64,000 nt of DNA from Apoda limacodes. Lineage: Eukaryota; Arthropoda; Insecta; Lepidoptera; Limacodidae. The position numbers and the translations under genes were made by a program. The stretch covers positions 7,011,001 to 7,075,000 of the forward strand of contig OX291547.1 of the NCBI GenBank assembly GCA_946406115.1. Direction: 5' to 3'. Shown here one piece after another: positions 8,993 through 19,069 of the stretch. Every line of letters starts with the position of its first letter. The stretch's first letter is position 1. The notes beneath the pieces were generated by a model that saw only the letters and a program-made list of their open reading frames with translations, ran no database searches and was not told where the DNA came from.

Positions 8993-9169
8993 TACTTACG
9001 GTAAAACCCTCATTGCAAATTTGAGATATATTGTAACCCATTTTATATAGTTCTATAACACGCATCCACTCTTGAATATTAATATTGGCCTGCATATTAT
9101 TTTTAGCAAAGAAATTTAATAAATACACTAAACAACCTTATCAACACAAGCACCTACAGTAAAACATCC

Positions 9170-9345
9170 ACAACGACAAAAAAATGGCTACCTAAGTAAT
9201 TACCGCATCTAACTTAATAGTTAAATAAAAACACCAAACAAATTTGTCCGCACATACCCCCAGAATCAAATCGGCAACGAACGACAAAAATAATATGTCT
9301 ACCTATGTAGTGTCCGCATCTCACTTCATAGCTATTAGAAAATTA
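9170..9345. repeat. Diverged direct repeat (~108-bp period)
   Basis: CGACAAAAA...TGGCTACCTAAGTA-TTACCGCATCTAACTT near 9174 recurs as CGACAAAAA...TGTCTACCTATGTAGTGTCCGCATCTCACTT near 9282. It lies just upstream of the Tc1-like exon 1 and may be the sub-terminal repeat of that transposon, but no terminal inverted repeat could be confirmed. Confidence 0.45.
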
Positions 9346-9500
9346 GAACAAAATAATTCATCATAATTCATCATAATTCGTAAAATGTAACAAAAACAAA
9401 AAGAAAGGCATAAGGAGCGATTCGAATCCACAACCTCCATTGCTCTCAAAACACGTAATAAGATCTGATACGTCTATCCACTAGGCTACGGATACGATAA
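9345..9500 (-). repeat. tRNA-like sequence, probable SINE head
   Basis: On the minus strand, TAGCCTAGTGGATAGACG (A box and D arm) is followed by GTGGATTCGAATCGC (B box), then a T-rich tail with ATGATGAATTATGATGAATT, which is a short tandem repeat. The two promoter boxes are well formed, but the arms do not pair as in a working tRNA. It is best read as a tRNA-derived SINE or a tRNA pseudogene. Confidence 0.5.
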
Positions 9501-10596
9501 TTTTTATTGTGAAATTATTATATCTAATATTTAATGGAAATGATATTATGTATTCAGGTCCTACAAGACATATTATTTTATTAGTGTTTTATTAGTGTGC
9601 GAGTGACTACGCCTTGCCATTCTATTTTGTTTTGTAACTCTATATGCAGTTTTGCAAATGAGTGTACCTACGCGATTGCCGCCAAGGCCGAATTCCACAT
9701 TGCACCTGCGACTATTTCCTGTTACCAAATTTGAAAAAAAAAAACGCCACGAAACCACGAACGAACCATTTTGAAGAGTTGCCAAAATCGTATCATTAAA
9801 GACTAGATGGATGGAAAAGTTGCATTAATTAAAAATAATAATAAGTTTTACAAAAATTTAATTCCTTGTTGTCTTTTTACCAGAATTCTCTGCTTTTGAA
9901 TGTCAATTTGTATCTAAAATAAATAATTTAAAAACAAAAATCATACAAGAAACATGTTTTATTAAAACTCTGACAGTAGAACTAGAAATAAAAACAGGTT
10001 AAGTGCACGTTGGGCTCGTGCATTCTGCGGTGATACGAAACCCTCGGTGAGTGAATAAACTGTTGTTTATAAAATTTTTAACCAAAAAGTATGTAAAGCC
10101 GTGCTATTTGATATTTTATATATTAGAACATGGATACCACCTAGGGCTATACCTAGGCTCTTGTCGGCTAGCCTGTTTATTTAAGAAATTGGCCACTTTC
10201 CGCATCTATCACCAGTCCCTGGACACCACATATTAATTGTTAAGACAAATCGATCCCAAAACACGACAGGATTATCTTTTTTAGTTTAATAGAAAAACTT
10301 AACAAATTAATATGGAAAATTTAGTAGCATTAGTACATCAATTTTAAAGTTTTAAAAATTCTATCATCAAATTATAATATAATCGAAAATACGTTATTGC
10401 TACTCGTACTCACCACAACGTCGTAGACAAAAGCACAGAAATGCATTTAATATCTGCAATAAAACACATGTGAATTTAATTATTTAATGCTATTTTTAAT
10501 TTTCCTGTATATATATTAAAATATATATCTTTATGTCTTTATTTCTGCTTTGAAATTAAAGACTTACTATTACTATTATTGAATCTCCCATATCAA
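9501..10596. other. No recognisable feature
   Basis: This is AT-rich sequence. Small open frames (9573-9785 minus, 10051-10236 plus) have no recognisable motif. I see no repeat partner elsewhere in the window. Confidence 0.5.
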
Positions 10597-11075
10597 TAAG
10601 GGCGCCATTTGGCGATTTTTTAACTCTAAGTAGTAGAATTTTTAGCGGTTTGCGTTCCATTAGCTTTTGGTAGCAAAATGATAGCAACATCTAATGTTGA
10701 CTTATAGCGTTTCTTTTGAGCGGTTTTGCTACGAAATGTTGCTACCAAAAGCCCTCGTCGGGAGATGGGTATTTTGCGCTACTTTTTGACAGCTGTCAAA
10801 TGTAAAAGGGGATCCTTTGAGAAAAATACTTATTACGTTGTTTTTTTTAAGAAAAGTTTATTTTTGCATTATCAACTATATGTCTTTGTTATTATCTACA
10901 AAAAAATCAAAATAAAATACTTAAATATAAAACACACATGGAACTGTCAAAAAATGACGTTTGGACAATAATAGCGCCGCTCAAATTATCAGATGCGCTC
11001 AAACGGAACGGGTAGTTAGTGGTAAAATGAGCTTTTACTATTAAATTTTAACGCGGCTGAAAAGGAACGCCCTAA
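10597..11075. mobile_element. Possible PIF/Harbinger-like MITE
   Basis: GGGCG at 10600 and its complement CGCCC ending at 11072 are flanked on both sides by TAA (10597-10599 and 11073-11075), a 3-base duplication of the TWA type used by PIF/Harbinger elements. The left part contains a strong internal inverted repeat: CTTTTGGTAGCAAAATGATA against the complement of GTTGCTACCAAAAG ending near 10753. The terminal repeat is exact for only 5 bases, so this is a tentative call. The largest open frame inside (10726-10971) has no transposase motif. Confidence 0.4.
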
Positions 11076-11600
11076 ATGTCGACGGTTTTAAATTTTGCCA
11101 AGTTTATTATAGAATCAGATTTGTTTGTCGTGACAGAGGGTGAGCCTACCGCTGCAACACGTCTTCTGATACCAGACACATTCTCCATGGTTAAGAAGTA
11201 CCCTAAGCGAAGGTTTTTGATAAAGCTTGATTAACAAGCGTTAGGATATTGGAGTGCCGGACCGTTATGTACCTATTCTACCAGACCTATCGAGAAGTAA
11301 CCTATCGAGTAACCCTCCCACACATATGATAACCTCGACATTTCCGGTTACCTCCTCACAGCCACCGTATTGGATGTCCTAAAGTTTCAAGTGGTCTAGT
11401 TTATTTTTATTCCTTGTATTTGAGTCTCAAATTACTAAGCTATTTAGAATTATCTAAGTTAATATTTTACAGAAAAAGTATTAACTAATACATAACAAAG
11501 GAACAGATTTATATCGATAACTTTACTATATTTATACCTTTTATCAAAAATATATTTTTAAAGAGCTTTTGACGTGAAATTTTATTTTAAATATACCGCT
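11076..11600. other. Unclassified segment
   Basis: The part 11120-11400 is more GC-rich than its surroundings and has a local duplication (ACCTATCGAGAAGTA / ACCTATCGAGTAACC). I could not connect it to a protein or to another segment in the window. Confidence 0.4.
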
Positions 11601-11603
11601 ACA

Positions 11604-11710
11604 CTAAAATGTTAATAGCATCGCTCTGAAAACAACGTTTTGCTCAGTCACAGTGTTGATTAATAACGTTGTGTCGCGAACAGGCCCGGGTTCCCACCAT
11701 CTAATGTATC
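11604..11710 (+). repeat. Dispersed repeat Rep-E, copy 1
   Basis: GCATCGCTCTGAAAACAACG, GTTTTGCTCAGTCAC, GTTGATTAATAACGTTGTGT and CCCGGGTTCCCACC align in the same order and strand with 47893-48000. The partner adds CCTCCAGTATTGTGAC, a phrase echoed at 59927-59942. Class is unknown and no coding is seen. Confidence 0.55.
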
Positions 11711-11784
11711 GCGAAAAACTAAGCATTTAATTTATTTTAAATTAAGTTTTTTTATTACTTTATGAAGGTAATGTTCTACTTTCG

Positions 11785-12020
11785 AAGTTGTCGACAGAAA
11801 CACATGCCTAGGGCAAGTTGTCCAGTTAGGCAGGTTCAGCTTTGAGAAAGTGGTTAACCGAAGAAACTAGCTCGATTAAGTAGTGTGTGTTGCCCGTGAT
11901 GACTTATGGTATAGAAACGTGGGTGTTTCTTTGCACGATAAAATCTGAAACGAGAAAATTCGCCGAATAACCAAAGTTACTGACATAATTAAAAAAAATT
12001 GCAGTAGACGTCTTTGTCGG
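11785..12020 (+). pseudogene. RTE-type LINE C-terminal relic
   Basis: One frame gives CVLPVMTYGIETW, the RTE thumb motif usually seen as QCVLPVMTYGAETW. A second frame gives KIRRITKVTDIIKKN, matching the RTE motif IRRRTKVTDI. The two lie in the right order but in different frames, so at least one indel separates them. It is unlike the RTE copy at 40445-43660 in sequence. The start and end are approximate. Confidence 0.65.
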
Positions 12021-12329
12021 AAACGACGAGTTCCCTGACTCAGCCGTGAATATCTCGGCGTTTACGCGATTTCTTTAATGCACAGTGCTATATTCTCTCT
12101 CTTCGCTCTGTCTCTTTCGCCCCCAAAATTTGCACTTATTGGATAAATTGGTAAAGGATAAGCTTTTCCGGGTTCTGTTTTTTTCTCTTTCCTTTGCGAA
12201 AATTTCTCGTAATATGCGGCCGGCCTAATAATTTATCGAAATCATAAACAACACCTAGATTGCGCTTGCATGCGCTGAATGTTCTACCCCTGGCCACTGG
12301 TGGTCAATATTTAAAAGTGTACAAAGAGA

Positions 12330-12830
12330 GGTCGAAATAAAACTTTATTGAAAATAAAAATTAAAAGCTGTGCATGCATCATTTACGAACGGCTGAACCA
12401 GTTTGGCTATTTTTAGGATTCTTTACTTAAAGAGAAAAAAAAACCGACTCTTACAGGATCACTTTGTTGTCCTTCTATCTGTCAAGACCCCTTTTTCTCA
12501 AGAACGAGTAAAGGTATCAAAAAGATGAAATTGATATCAAATACTCAGGTCTGCAATCTTGTAGTAGTGCAAAAATCAAACATCCAAGTTAACGCAATAA
12601 AAAGATACGGCCGTTTATACTCCGTTTATGCTGCTTATTTTGACGCTTTCAAAGGAATCAAAACCTATAGGCTGGTACTTTCCGTTGACCTAGAACCATG
12701 AAATTTGGCAAAAAGCAATTCCCTGTTGCACAAGTAAAGGAAAAAAACCGAAACCGTAAATTTTTTTTGTTATATCAACATTAACAATATCAAACCAAAT
12801 ACGGTAATTTCCCTTTAAAGGTATGGGAAT
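12330..12830 (+). repeat. Dispersed repeat Rep-A, plus-strand copy
   Basis: ACAGGATCACTTTGTTGTCC leads into CTGTCAAGACCCCTTTTTCT, GATGAAATTGATATCAAATA, AACGCAATAAAAAGATACGG, TCCGTTGACCTAGAACCATG and AAACCGTAAATTTT. It is the most complete plus-strand Rep-A copy here and faces the minus-strand copy at 13545-13960. Confidence 0.65.
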
Positions 12831-13544
12831 ATTTCTCACTTTATACAAAGTTTTAAATACCTTTATTGGTTTAAATACAAAAATTTACAGAAACATGGAA
12901 TAAAAAAACAAACAAATCCAATCCTATCCATACACATATAATTTACAACCTGAATTATCGACATTTAGGGTTACGGAATTTTACGATGGTGAGCGAGGAC
13001 CGTGAGAAAATAGTACTTTTGTTACACATAAACGTAAATATCGCTCAAGCACGAAGTAAATTTAGTTTGGTTTCTGTTCTTTAACGGCCTTACCTACGTT
13101 AGGATTAATTTATTTATATAACGTAATAAATCTATTACATCTCTACTAGTAACATTAATTAAAATTCTATACGATTTAACAAATATATTTATTTGTCTAC
13201 TTTTTACTTCTTTGTCTTCTTAGTCCCATTTTTTAAGGAGCTTAGAATATCGGGCTCTAAGAACTTTGCAATGAAACTTACTGGTTTTTAATCGTGGCGA
13301 CAGAATTCACGATAAATCGGACTCAATCTCAGATTGGACTTAAGAGTTACGGATTCGCAGCGCGCTCCATACAACAGCATTTTTCTCCTCTGATGAATAT
13401 CAATCCCTCAAACTCAATGTTTTTTGTTTTAACAAGACCAGACAACTAATATCTAGGTCTGTGGTGTTTCAGTTTCACGTTAAATTGTGTAGTTCTAAAA
13501 TTATTCATTAAAATTTTAATTGCGCACCGAGGGTTACGGTACCT
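12831..13544. other. Spacer between inverted Rep-A copies
   Basis: This is AT-rich with no coding match. It would form the loop if the flanking inverted Rep-A copies paired. Confidence 0.45.
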
Positions 13545-13960
13545 GCAAATACAATACATCGAAAGGTCACGGTTAGTTTACCAACTGCAAATACGTTTAT
13601 AAAAAAAATATTTTTTGTGATGTAACAACAAATTTACGGTTTTCAGATTTTTCCTTATGTATGTGTGCTACATAGCATTGCTTCTAGAAACAATTAATGA
13701 TTTTAAGTCAACGGAAAGTGACCCATAGGTTTTGATCTATCTGTGTCACAATATTTGTGTCACAATATGCGACTAAATAAAACGTATTTGGGACGTACTT
13801 AGAAGCTTGATTTTTTTAGTGACCGTAGAATTTAGTATTTGATATTAATTTCAACTTGATACTTTCACGCGTTCCTGAGAACACGGGTTTTGTCAGACAG
13901 AGAGACAGGTTTCTTTTTTCCTATTGAGGTACGGAACCCTACAATTTTATTTTCTTCACC
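13545..13960 (-). repeat. Dispersed repeat Rep-A, minus-strand copy
   Basis: The minus strand contains GACAAAACCCGTGTTCTCAG, GAAATTAATATCAAATACTA, AAGCTTCTAAGTACGTCCCA and CAACGGAAAG-like blocks in Rep-A order. TCACAATATTTGTG / TCACAATATGCG is a short local duplication (13746-13771). Confidence 0.6.
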
Positions 13961-14455
13961 CAAAGTGCGTCTGGAAGATATCGCATCACAGCGATAAGAT
14001 CGCCATTAGTACCTACACTGTAGATACTGTTTTATGTTTTATTTTGTGCAATAATGTATTTAATTATTATTAAAATGGGATGATATTATCTTTGACTTAT
14101 CACCTTTTATAGATAAAAAGAATTTAATAAAAACAACATTATAATGGACAGGGTTATTACTACGCTTTTATGTTCATTTTCTTGCGATTGAAAATCATTA
14201 AATTCATCGATAAAGGGAAATTCAATATTGCCTTATCCTTACCTAAGCAGGTATATCAACTATCTGAAAAAACGATAACTCCTTGCGGCAGATAAAGTTA
14301 TAATAAAAATACCACTAAGCCATAGATATTTTTAGATAATCTGGGTTGAGTTTATCACATGCGTGCGTACAGTTTTAATTAATAGGTGAAATTGTGCTCT
14401 ACTGCATCAAATTCTTGAGTAACATATATACAAAAACTTCACATCTTAACAACAA
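13961..14455. other. Upstream region of the tRNA gene, no feature
   Basis: This is AT-rich sequence with nothing recognisable. The tRNA gene carries its own internal promoter, so no upstream element is needed. Confidence 0.5.
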
Positions 14456-14528
14456 GTTTCCGTGGTGTAGCGGTTATCACATCTGCCTAACACGCAGAAG
14501 GTCCCCGGTTCGATCCCGGGCGGAAACA
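14456..14528 (+). tRNA. tRNA-Val (anticodon AAC)
   Basis: This 73-base gene folds as a full cloverleaf. The acceptor stem GTTTCCG pairs with CGGAAAC, followed by discriminator A at 14528. The anticodon stem TCTGC/GCAGA (14482-14486 and 14494-14498) encloses loop CTAACAC with AAC at 14489-14491. The T stem CCCGG/CCGGG encloses TTCGATC. Internal pol III boxes are intact: A box TGGTGTAGCGG at 14463-14473 and B box GGTTCGATCCC at 14507-14517. AAC reads valine codons (GUU, and GUC/GUA after inosine modification of A34). No intron and no CCA are encoded, as expected for an animal nuclear tRNA. Stem pairing is perfect, so I take it as functional and not a SINE head. The surrounding sequence shows no SINE body or tail. 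Confidence 0.95.
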
Positions 14529-14532
14529 TATA

Positions 14533-14537
14533 TTTTT
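14533..14537 (+). terminator. RNA polymerase III terminator (T5)
   Basis: Five T residues lie five bases after the tRNA 3' end, the usual position of a pol III stop signal. Confidence 0.75.
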
Positions 14538-14539
14538 AC

Positions 14540-15174
14540 GATTAAATTCAAACCGCTATTTTTAAATATATTTTTTTTAAATTATCGTGTGATGATGTTG
14601 TACAGAGTGCCAGAAAGTATAAAACATCATATTTTATTTGGATCTTGTCCTTAAAAAAATCTGAAACAAACTCAAGACAAAAATATATAATTTACTAATT
14701 TCTGCTGCGACTTTGTGGATGTTGAATAACTTTATAGCTTTGTTATATAACAAACTGTATCCCGCGGTTTCACCCACGCACTTTTAGCCATCCGAAAAGT
14801 ATAAACAATGTGTTGGTAAAAGTTGTTACTCACCAATCTACCCCACCATTCGTGAGTTATTAAATGACAAACTTACATGCAAACCTTTCCTTTCAGTTAT
14901 TAGTATAATAACACATATAGATACTATAAAGTAATGTAAAAAAGTAAGTGCGCCCTTGGCTCTGCCCGCGCTAATTGGTTCCTGTGGGATTGTTTTTGAT
15001 TTTCTGGGATAAAAAGTAGCCAATGTAGTACATATCACCATTGCAAATTTTGTCATCCGTTTAGCTGGTGCATCATGATGGAGTAAGATCGATTGGCGGC
15101 TTCGTAGGGACATTAAGTAATAAAAAACAACTTGCACAAATAGGTATTAGTTAGGATTGAGATTAAATTAGGGC
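14540..15174. other. No recognisable feature
   Basis: This is AT-rich spacer. A minus-strand frame at 14838-15137 has no motif. The phrase near 14935-15075 (GCGCCCTTGGCTCTGCCCGC..., TGGGATAAAAAGTAGCC) resembles Helitron-type repeat sequence but lacks ends. Confidence 0.4.
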
Positions 15175-15300
15175 TCGCTTGTGGCTTGATTGGTAAAGTA
15201 GCTGCTTGTTGTCAGAGGGCTCGGGTTCGATTTCCTCATAAGGAACTCTAAATATAATACGTATGTATTTATATATTTATTATTTGTCTGATACCCACAT
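15175..15300 (+). repeat. tRNA-derived SINE head
   Basis: TGGCTTGATTGGTAAAGTAG (A box and D arm) and GGGTTCGATTTCC (B box) are spaced as in a tRNA. They are followed by an AT-rich body (TATTTATATATTTATTATTT) and not by a pairing acceptor arm. It differs from SINE-A and SINE-B heads. Confidence 0.5.
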
Positions 15301-15629
15301 TACAAGGTATTTAAAGTAAAAATCAATTGAAAGATATATTTTAAATTCAAAATATTTTTTATCCAATCTCCTAGGGGATTATCTTACACTGACTGCAACT
15401 AACTAACCGTTGCAAATTGCAGGTTATGTTGCCAGGCTTACAGTCTTGCAGCGTAAAATTGTATAAAGCCCTAAACACGGTTAAGGACCTGACTCTAGCT
15501 TTATTAGGAGCTTTATGGGTTCGTTCTAAGAAAGTTTTATGTTTACTAACTTCTCTTGAAGATAAGACTATTATGGGTGCAAAAATCATGATTGCTGTAT
15601 TTCTGTTTTGAAAACTGGAAAATTTGTGG

Positions 15630-15960
15630 AATCCTTATTAGATCACTTCATTGTTCGTCTGTCTGTCTGTCTGTCAAGGCCCTTTTTCTCAGGAACTCGG
15701 GAAGGTATTAAGTTGAGATTAATATCAATACTAAGGTCCTTTGAAGTTGTAAAATATTCAAGCTTCTTATTCTTATTAGCCTCTTATTCAACTCAAAAAA
15801 TACGGCTGAGTGGCCGTACCATTTTTGTCGCATATTTTGACATTCACAAATAAATCGAAACTTATGAGGAAGTAACCGTTGTCCTAGAATCATAAAATTT
15901 GACAAAAAAGAGAATGTGTTATAAATAAAAAAAAAGTTTGTCTTAGTGTCAGGATCCGTT
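15630..15960 (+). repeat. Dispersed repeat Rep-A, plus-strand copy
   Basis: It has a GTCTGTCTGTCTGTCTGTCAAGG head, TTTTTCTCAGGAACTCGGGA, TTGAGATTAATATCAATACT, a CAAGCTTCTTATTC block, ATTTTGACATTCACAAATAA and TGTCCTAGAATCATAAAATT in family order. Confidence 0.65.
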
Positions 15961-16135
15961 ACTCAAGAACGCGTAAGGGGTCTCAAACTAATATTAATAT
16001 CAAACACCAAAATCTACGGTCACTTAAAATTGTAAAACAACAAGCTTCTTAGTCAATGCAATAAAAATATGCCCAAAATACTGTCATTTTTGTCGCATAT
16101 TGTGACACAAATAAACATAGTGACATGCAATAAAA
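15950..16135 (+). repeat. Dispersed repeat Rep-A, second tandem copy (partial)
   Basis: CTCAAGAACGCGTAAGGGGT, AATATTAATATCAAACACC and CAAGCTTCTTAGTCAATGCA repeat the central Rep-A blocks directly after the previous copy, making a head-to-tail pair. Confidence 0.55.
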
Positions 16136-16139
16136 TTTA

Positions 16140-16640
16140 CAACTCCACATATTGCGGAGATAGCTATAATAGCAAGTAAGAATCTGCCTCCTGTAAAGTT
16201 CAGGCCTTTATTACGAAAAATGCTACAAAGATTTTAATAAGTGGCGAGAATTTAGCAATGTGCCAATAAAAAATAAATCTCGAAGAATGTTTTATTTGAA
16301 GAATGTGCAAATAAACTTAAACTATCTACCTACGTAAATATTAAGCATCAAATTGAAATTTGTTTTTTTAATAAACTAACTTATTTACTTATTTTCCTAA
16401 TATTTGTTTTATTTTCTCAGTCATAGATACAATCTTGTATACAACTGTTACGAAATGAAGGTAATTTTAATATAAGCGCCCTTTTTCGTTACGAGCATAA
16501 TAGCTATTTATAGCTTGCAAGTTGTCTTCTATCCGGAGGGTGTGTCCTTTTGTCACAATGTATTATGCTGTGCTCTTATGCTTCAGGAGACTACTCCCAC
16601 TAACCGAACACAAATGGTATGGAAAAATCTCCCCAGCTAT
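16140..16640. other. No recognisable feature
   Basis: This is AT-rich sequence with no repeat or coding match. Confidence 0.5.
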
Positions 16641-17365
16641 ATTATGATTGTATTATTTTTCCGTTTGTTTTACGCACTTCGCGTCAGAATTGGCCCAAGT
16701 AATCAATCTGTCCGTCATTGGCTACTCATACCATTTGGCTCTGCCCAGAAATCTAGAAGGTGTCTGATACTCCTCAGTGCCTCACTCAAGAATCCTGGAC
16801 TATCTAGAAACTTACCCTGTTGATTGCTCACACTTCAGCAGTGCAGGATCACGTGAGCTGGTGTCTCTTGGGCATCCAGACAACCTCTACATAGGGGACT
16901 GTAAGTCCTTACTTCATGCATATCAGAGCTGTCCTTTTCTTCTCCATAAAGTTGGATACGGTATCTTTTGCCAAAGACAAGTGTTTTTGGGGTTAAATCA
17001 CATGTCAAATCTATAATTGGGAGTGCGTCGCTTATTATCTCCATCTGATGTGCGTTAGTGATTCTGGTGTCCCCTTTCCATAGCCCTACTTTCTCCAGTC
17101 ATATGGCTGCAATGGCAGCTTCTTGTGTCTGATGATATTTAGGGGTTAAAGATAAAGTATGATCTCTAGTACTGCCGTGGGGGTCGGTTTCATACAGCCT
17201 GAGGTTTCCAAGCAGGCGAGACGTTGCAGAATAAGTAGTTTTTTTCTTGACAGTACTTAGTTGAGTTTGGGGCCACCAAACTATTGTGCCATACGCATGG
17301 GTCGATTTATGGCTGCGTAGAGCCATGGGGTTATCGATGGTTTAAGGCCCCATTCCGAGATAAAT
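16640..17365 (-). pseudogene. R1/I-group LINE relic: RT thumb, linker and C-terminal zinc motif
   Basis: Reading the minus strand: GLKPSIT and YGTIVWWPQTQ (RT thumb, the usual TYGALVWWP) lie at about 17345-17265, followed by linker sequence. The 17044-16835 frame then encodes KRYRIQLYGEEKDS, RTYSPLCRGCLDAQETPAHV and ILHC, a CxxC...H...C motif of the C-terminal kind in insect R1/I-group LINEs. After a frame break come GKFLDSPGFLSEALRSIRHL and LDFWAE, the normal end of such ORFs. Several frameshifts make it dead. The N-terminal endonuclease and RT palm are absent. I cannot settle the clade (R1, LOA or I). Confidence 0.7.
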
Positions 17366-18560
17366 AATTGCGTCAGTCAGACACATAGATAGACACAAGA
17401 GTAATTTTTCAAGCCATCAGTTTGTTATTTTAATGTATGCAACATATATGGAAATTAATTCATTTCATTCACATACACTAAATGTACACCTGAAATTGTG
17501 GTTAAAAGCTATACCAGAAGAATGAAATTTACTTCTCATAACGTCAGTCAATAGGTACTAAACTCAGAGTCAATCATTGAATAAAGGGTAAAGTGTTTGT
17601 AAAAGGGTTGCACATAATAAGCTAGAGTGAAGAAAACCCTGTCTGCAATGTTTGCACAAACATTTGGCAATCTCTTGCAATGTGAAAGGATTGTTTACAC
17701 GGATGTTTTACCCAATCTTGAAAGTTATATAGACTTAAAACGGATATTACAATAAAGGAAGTAATATTATTGGGCTAAACAATCACTCACTGTATGTTAC
17801 AGTTAATGTAAGAAATGCTGTGCCTATTAATAATTACCTACGTGCGTATTAATTAGAAAATCATCAAATCGTAAATATAATAAATACAGTGATTATAATC
17901 ACTTTCACATGTTATTATATTTCATAGATAAATTCGGTTTTAAACGTGGGATTTCTACGGTAACTACTGGATTATATTAAAATAACTGACTCACACTTGA
18001 AGCTGCTTGCTATTATATATCCAAAGTTCATCGAGATCGATTTAGCGGTTTAAACGTAAAAAAAGTAACTGTTACTAACCTAATTTAACCTACTAATCTA
18101 AACGTACCTAACTAGCATGTAGGAAAAGATAAAGGATTTTAAGATTATACTCGAAACCTTAGAAACTATAAAGGTTCGGCTATGTGATCGTCTAAGTAGT
18201 AGGATCTAATTGTGTAACGTAGACTGAAAGACTGAAACACCGTTCTAAGACCTAATGAAAGTGGTATCCTCTACCCCTATGCACTTTTTATTTTTCAAAA
18301 AAAATGAAAAGGGGGGAAGCTCCACCCAGCGCTTTCCACGATACGTGTCCATACAGAGGCTAACTTAAGGCACATCCCCCGTAAGAAGAGTAGAGGTGTG
18401 AAATCATTAATGGTATAACCATTAAATTATCGTTGCAGCCGTAACTGAAGACCGAAGTCTAATTATGTAATTTTAGGCACAAATCCTCGTGCGTGCATAG
18501 CACAAACACTCAGCCACAGGCCAAAGAGTGTAACACCCATTCACACAAAAACAGCCATGA
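17366..18560. other. No recognisable feature
   Basis: This is AT-rich with small irregular GC-richer patches (18270-18400, 18440-18560). I see no ORF with a motif, tRNA boxes or inverted ends. Confidence 0.45.
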
Positions 18561-18633
18561 CATTGTCAAGAGAGCACGCCTCGGGTTAAATACACTCCGA
18601 AGAGCAGGACGCAATAAATCCCATTGAAGTCTT
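18560..18633 (+). repeat. Dispersed repeat Rep-F, copy 1
   Basis: ACACTCCGAAGAGCAGGACG and CAATAAATCCCA match 19448-19473 (ACACTCCTAAGAGCAAGACG, CAATAAGCCCA) on the same strand, with weaker similarity before it. LINE-A copy C begins immediately afterwards. Confidence 0.5.
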
Positions 18634-19065
18634 TCCCCATATAGAGTACTGCTGCCATCTCTGGGCGGATGCACCCGGATACCAGCTTGGCCCTTTTGAC
18701 TTTTTTCAACGACGGGCTATGAGAATTCCAAACTCACTTGCCGTATCGAGCCTTTAAATCTGAGGAGAGACTTTGCCTCCCTGTGTGTGTGTTTACGCTT
18801 GTACAATGGAATGTGTTCTAAGGAATTGTTCGAAATAATGCCCACGGCTACTTTTTATAATCGAACCGCTCGCCATCGGCAGGGAATTCATTCTCACACT
18901 TTTTGAACTGAAATGATCAAACGCTTGGTTTGTGGAACGAGCTTCAAGAAAGAAGTTATTACATTTCTGAAGTGTCGGCAACGCGTGAGTGATTGGTGGT
19001 GTTGCAAGCGTCTATAGGATACAGTGACAGTAAGCTTGTTTGCCACCTTAGTAGTATAAAAAAAA
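18634..19065 (+). pseudogene. LINE-A copy C: C-terminal and 3'-end fragment
   Basis: It starts at the CCCCATAT-GAGTACTGCTGCC block that encodes PHMEYCCHLW in the sister copies. It then runs through DPFDFFQRRAMRI-like, CVLPLYNGMCSEELFE-like and HRTARHRQGIHSHT-like sequence to the family 3' end and a GTAGTATA poly(A) tail. A deletion near 18725 removes the VDDP segment, and another near 18915-18945 fuses the histidine-rich part to the KEVITFLK end. It is severely 5'-truncated. Confidence 0.8.
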
Positions 19066-19069
19066 CAAC

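Larger units (their letters stand above)
6863..8999 (-). other. Putative transposase intron carrying a LINE insertion
   Basis: Removing the LINE and one copy of its 7-base target duplication leaves an 83-base intron (GTAAGTA...TTTTTAG) between two in-frame transposase exons. Both present flanks keep GTAAGTA on the minus strand. Splicing is inferred from the frame and from splice-site consensus only. Confidence 0.6.
6269..9095 (-). pseudogene. Tc1-like transposase relic, two exons, intron interrupted by LINE-A
   Basis: Exon 2 (6862 down to a TAG at 6374-6376) encodes WITVKRWVSRNQ, TRPRSGLSRHIDATQRR, FAREYLDFDWEHTLFTDEKL and GRISLNMWGWM. These are the second half of the Tc1 DNA-binding region and the first catalytic-Asp block (FTDEKLF). 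Exon 1 (9095 down to 9000, 32 codons) encodes an EWMRVIELYKMG-YNISQIC helix-turn-helix half and ends ACC|GTAAGT. The acceptor is TTTTTAG|TGG at 6863, and the join is in frame. Beyond the premature stop the same frame runs 35 more codons (KFGTILEEQ, GSMRRRLLAVIENNGG) to a stop at 6269, which is a typical Tc1 C-terminus. The segment with the second Asp and the final acidic residue is deleted after IKPYL, so the protein is inactive. About 195 residues remain of ~340. Confidence 0.8.

Noticed and set aside
10600..10760. Internal inverted repeat as a stand-alone hairpin gene
   Set aside because: It is better explained as part of the TAA-flanked Harbinger-like element.
14394..14654. Plus-strand ORF of 86 codons
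   Set aside because: It spans the tRNA-Val gene, and its middle is simply the translation of the tRNA.
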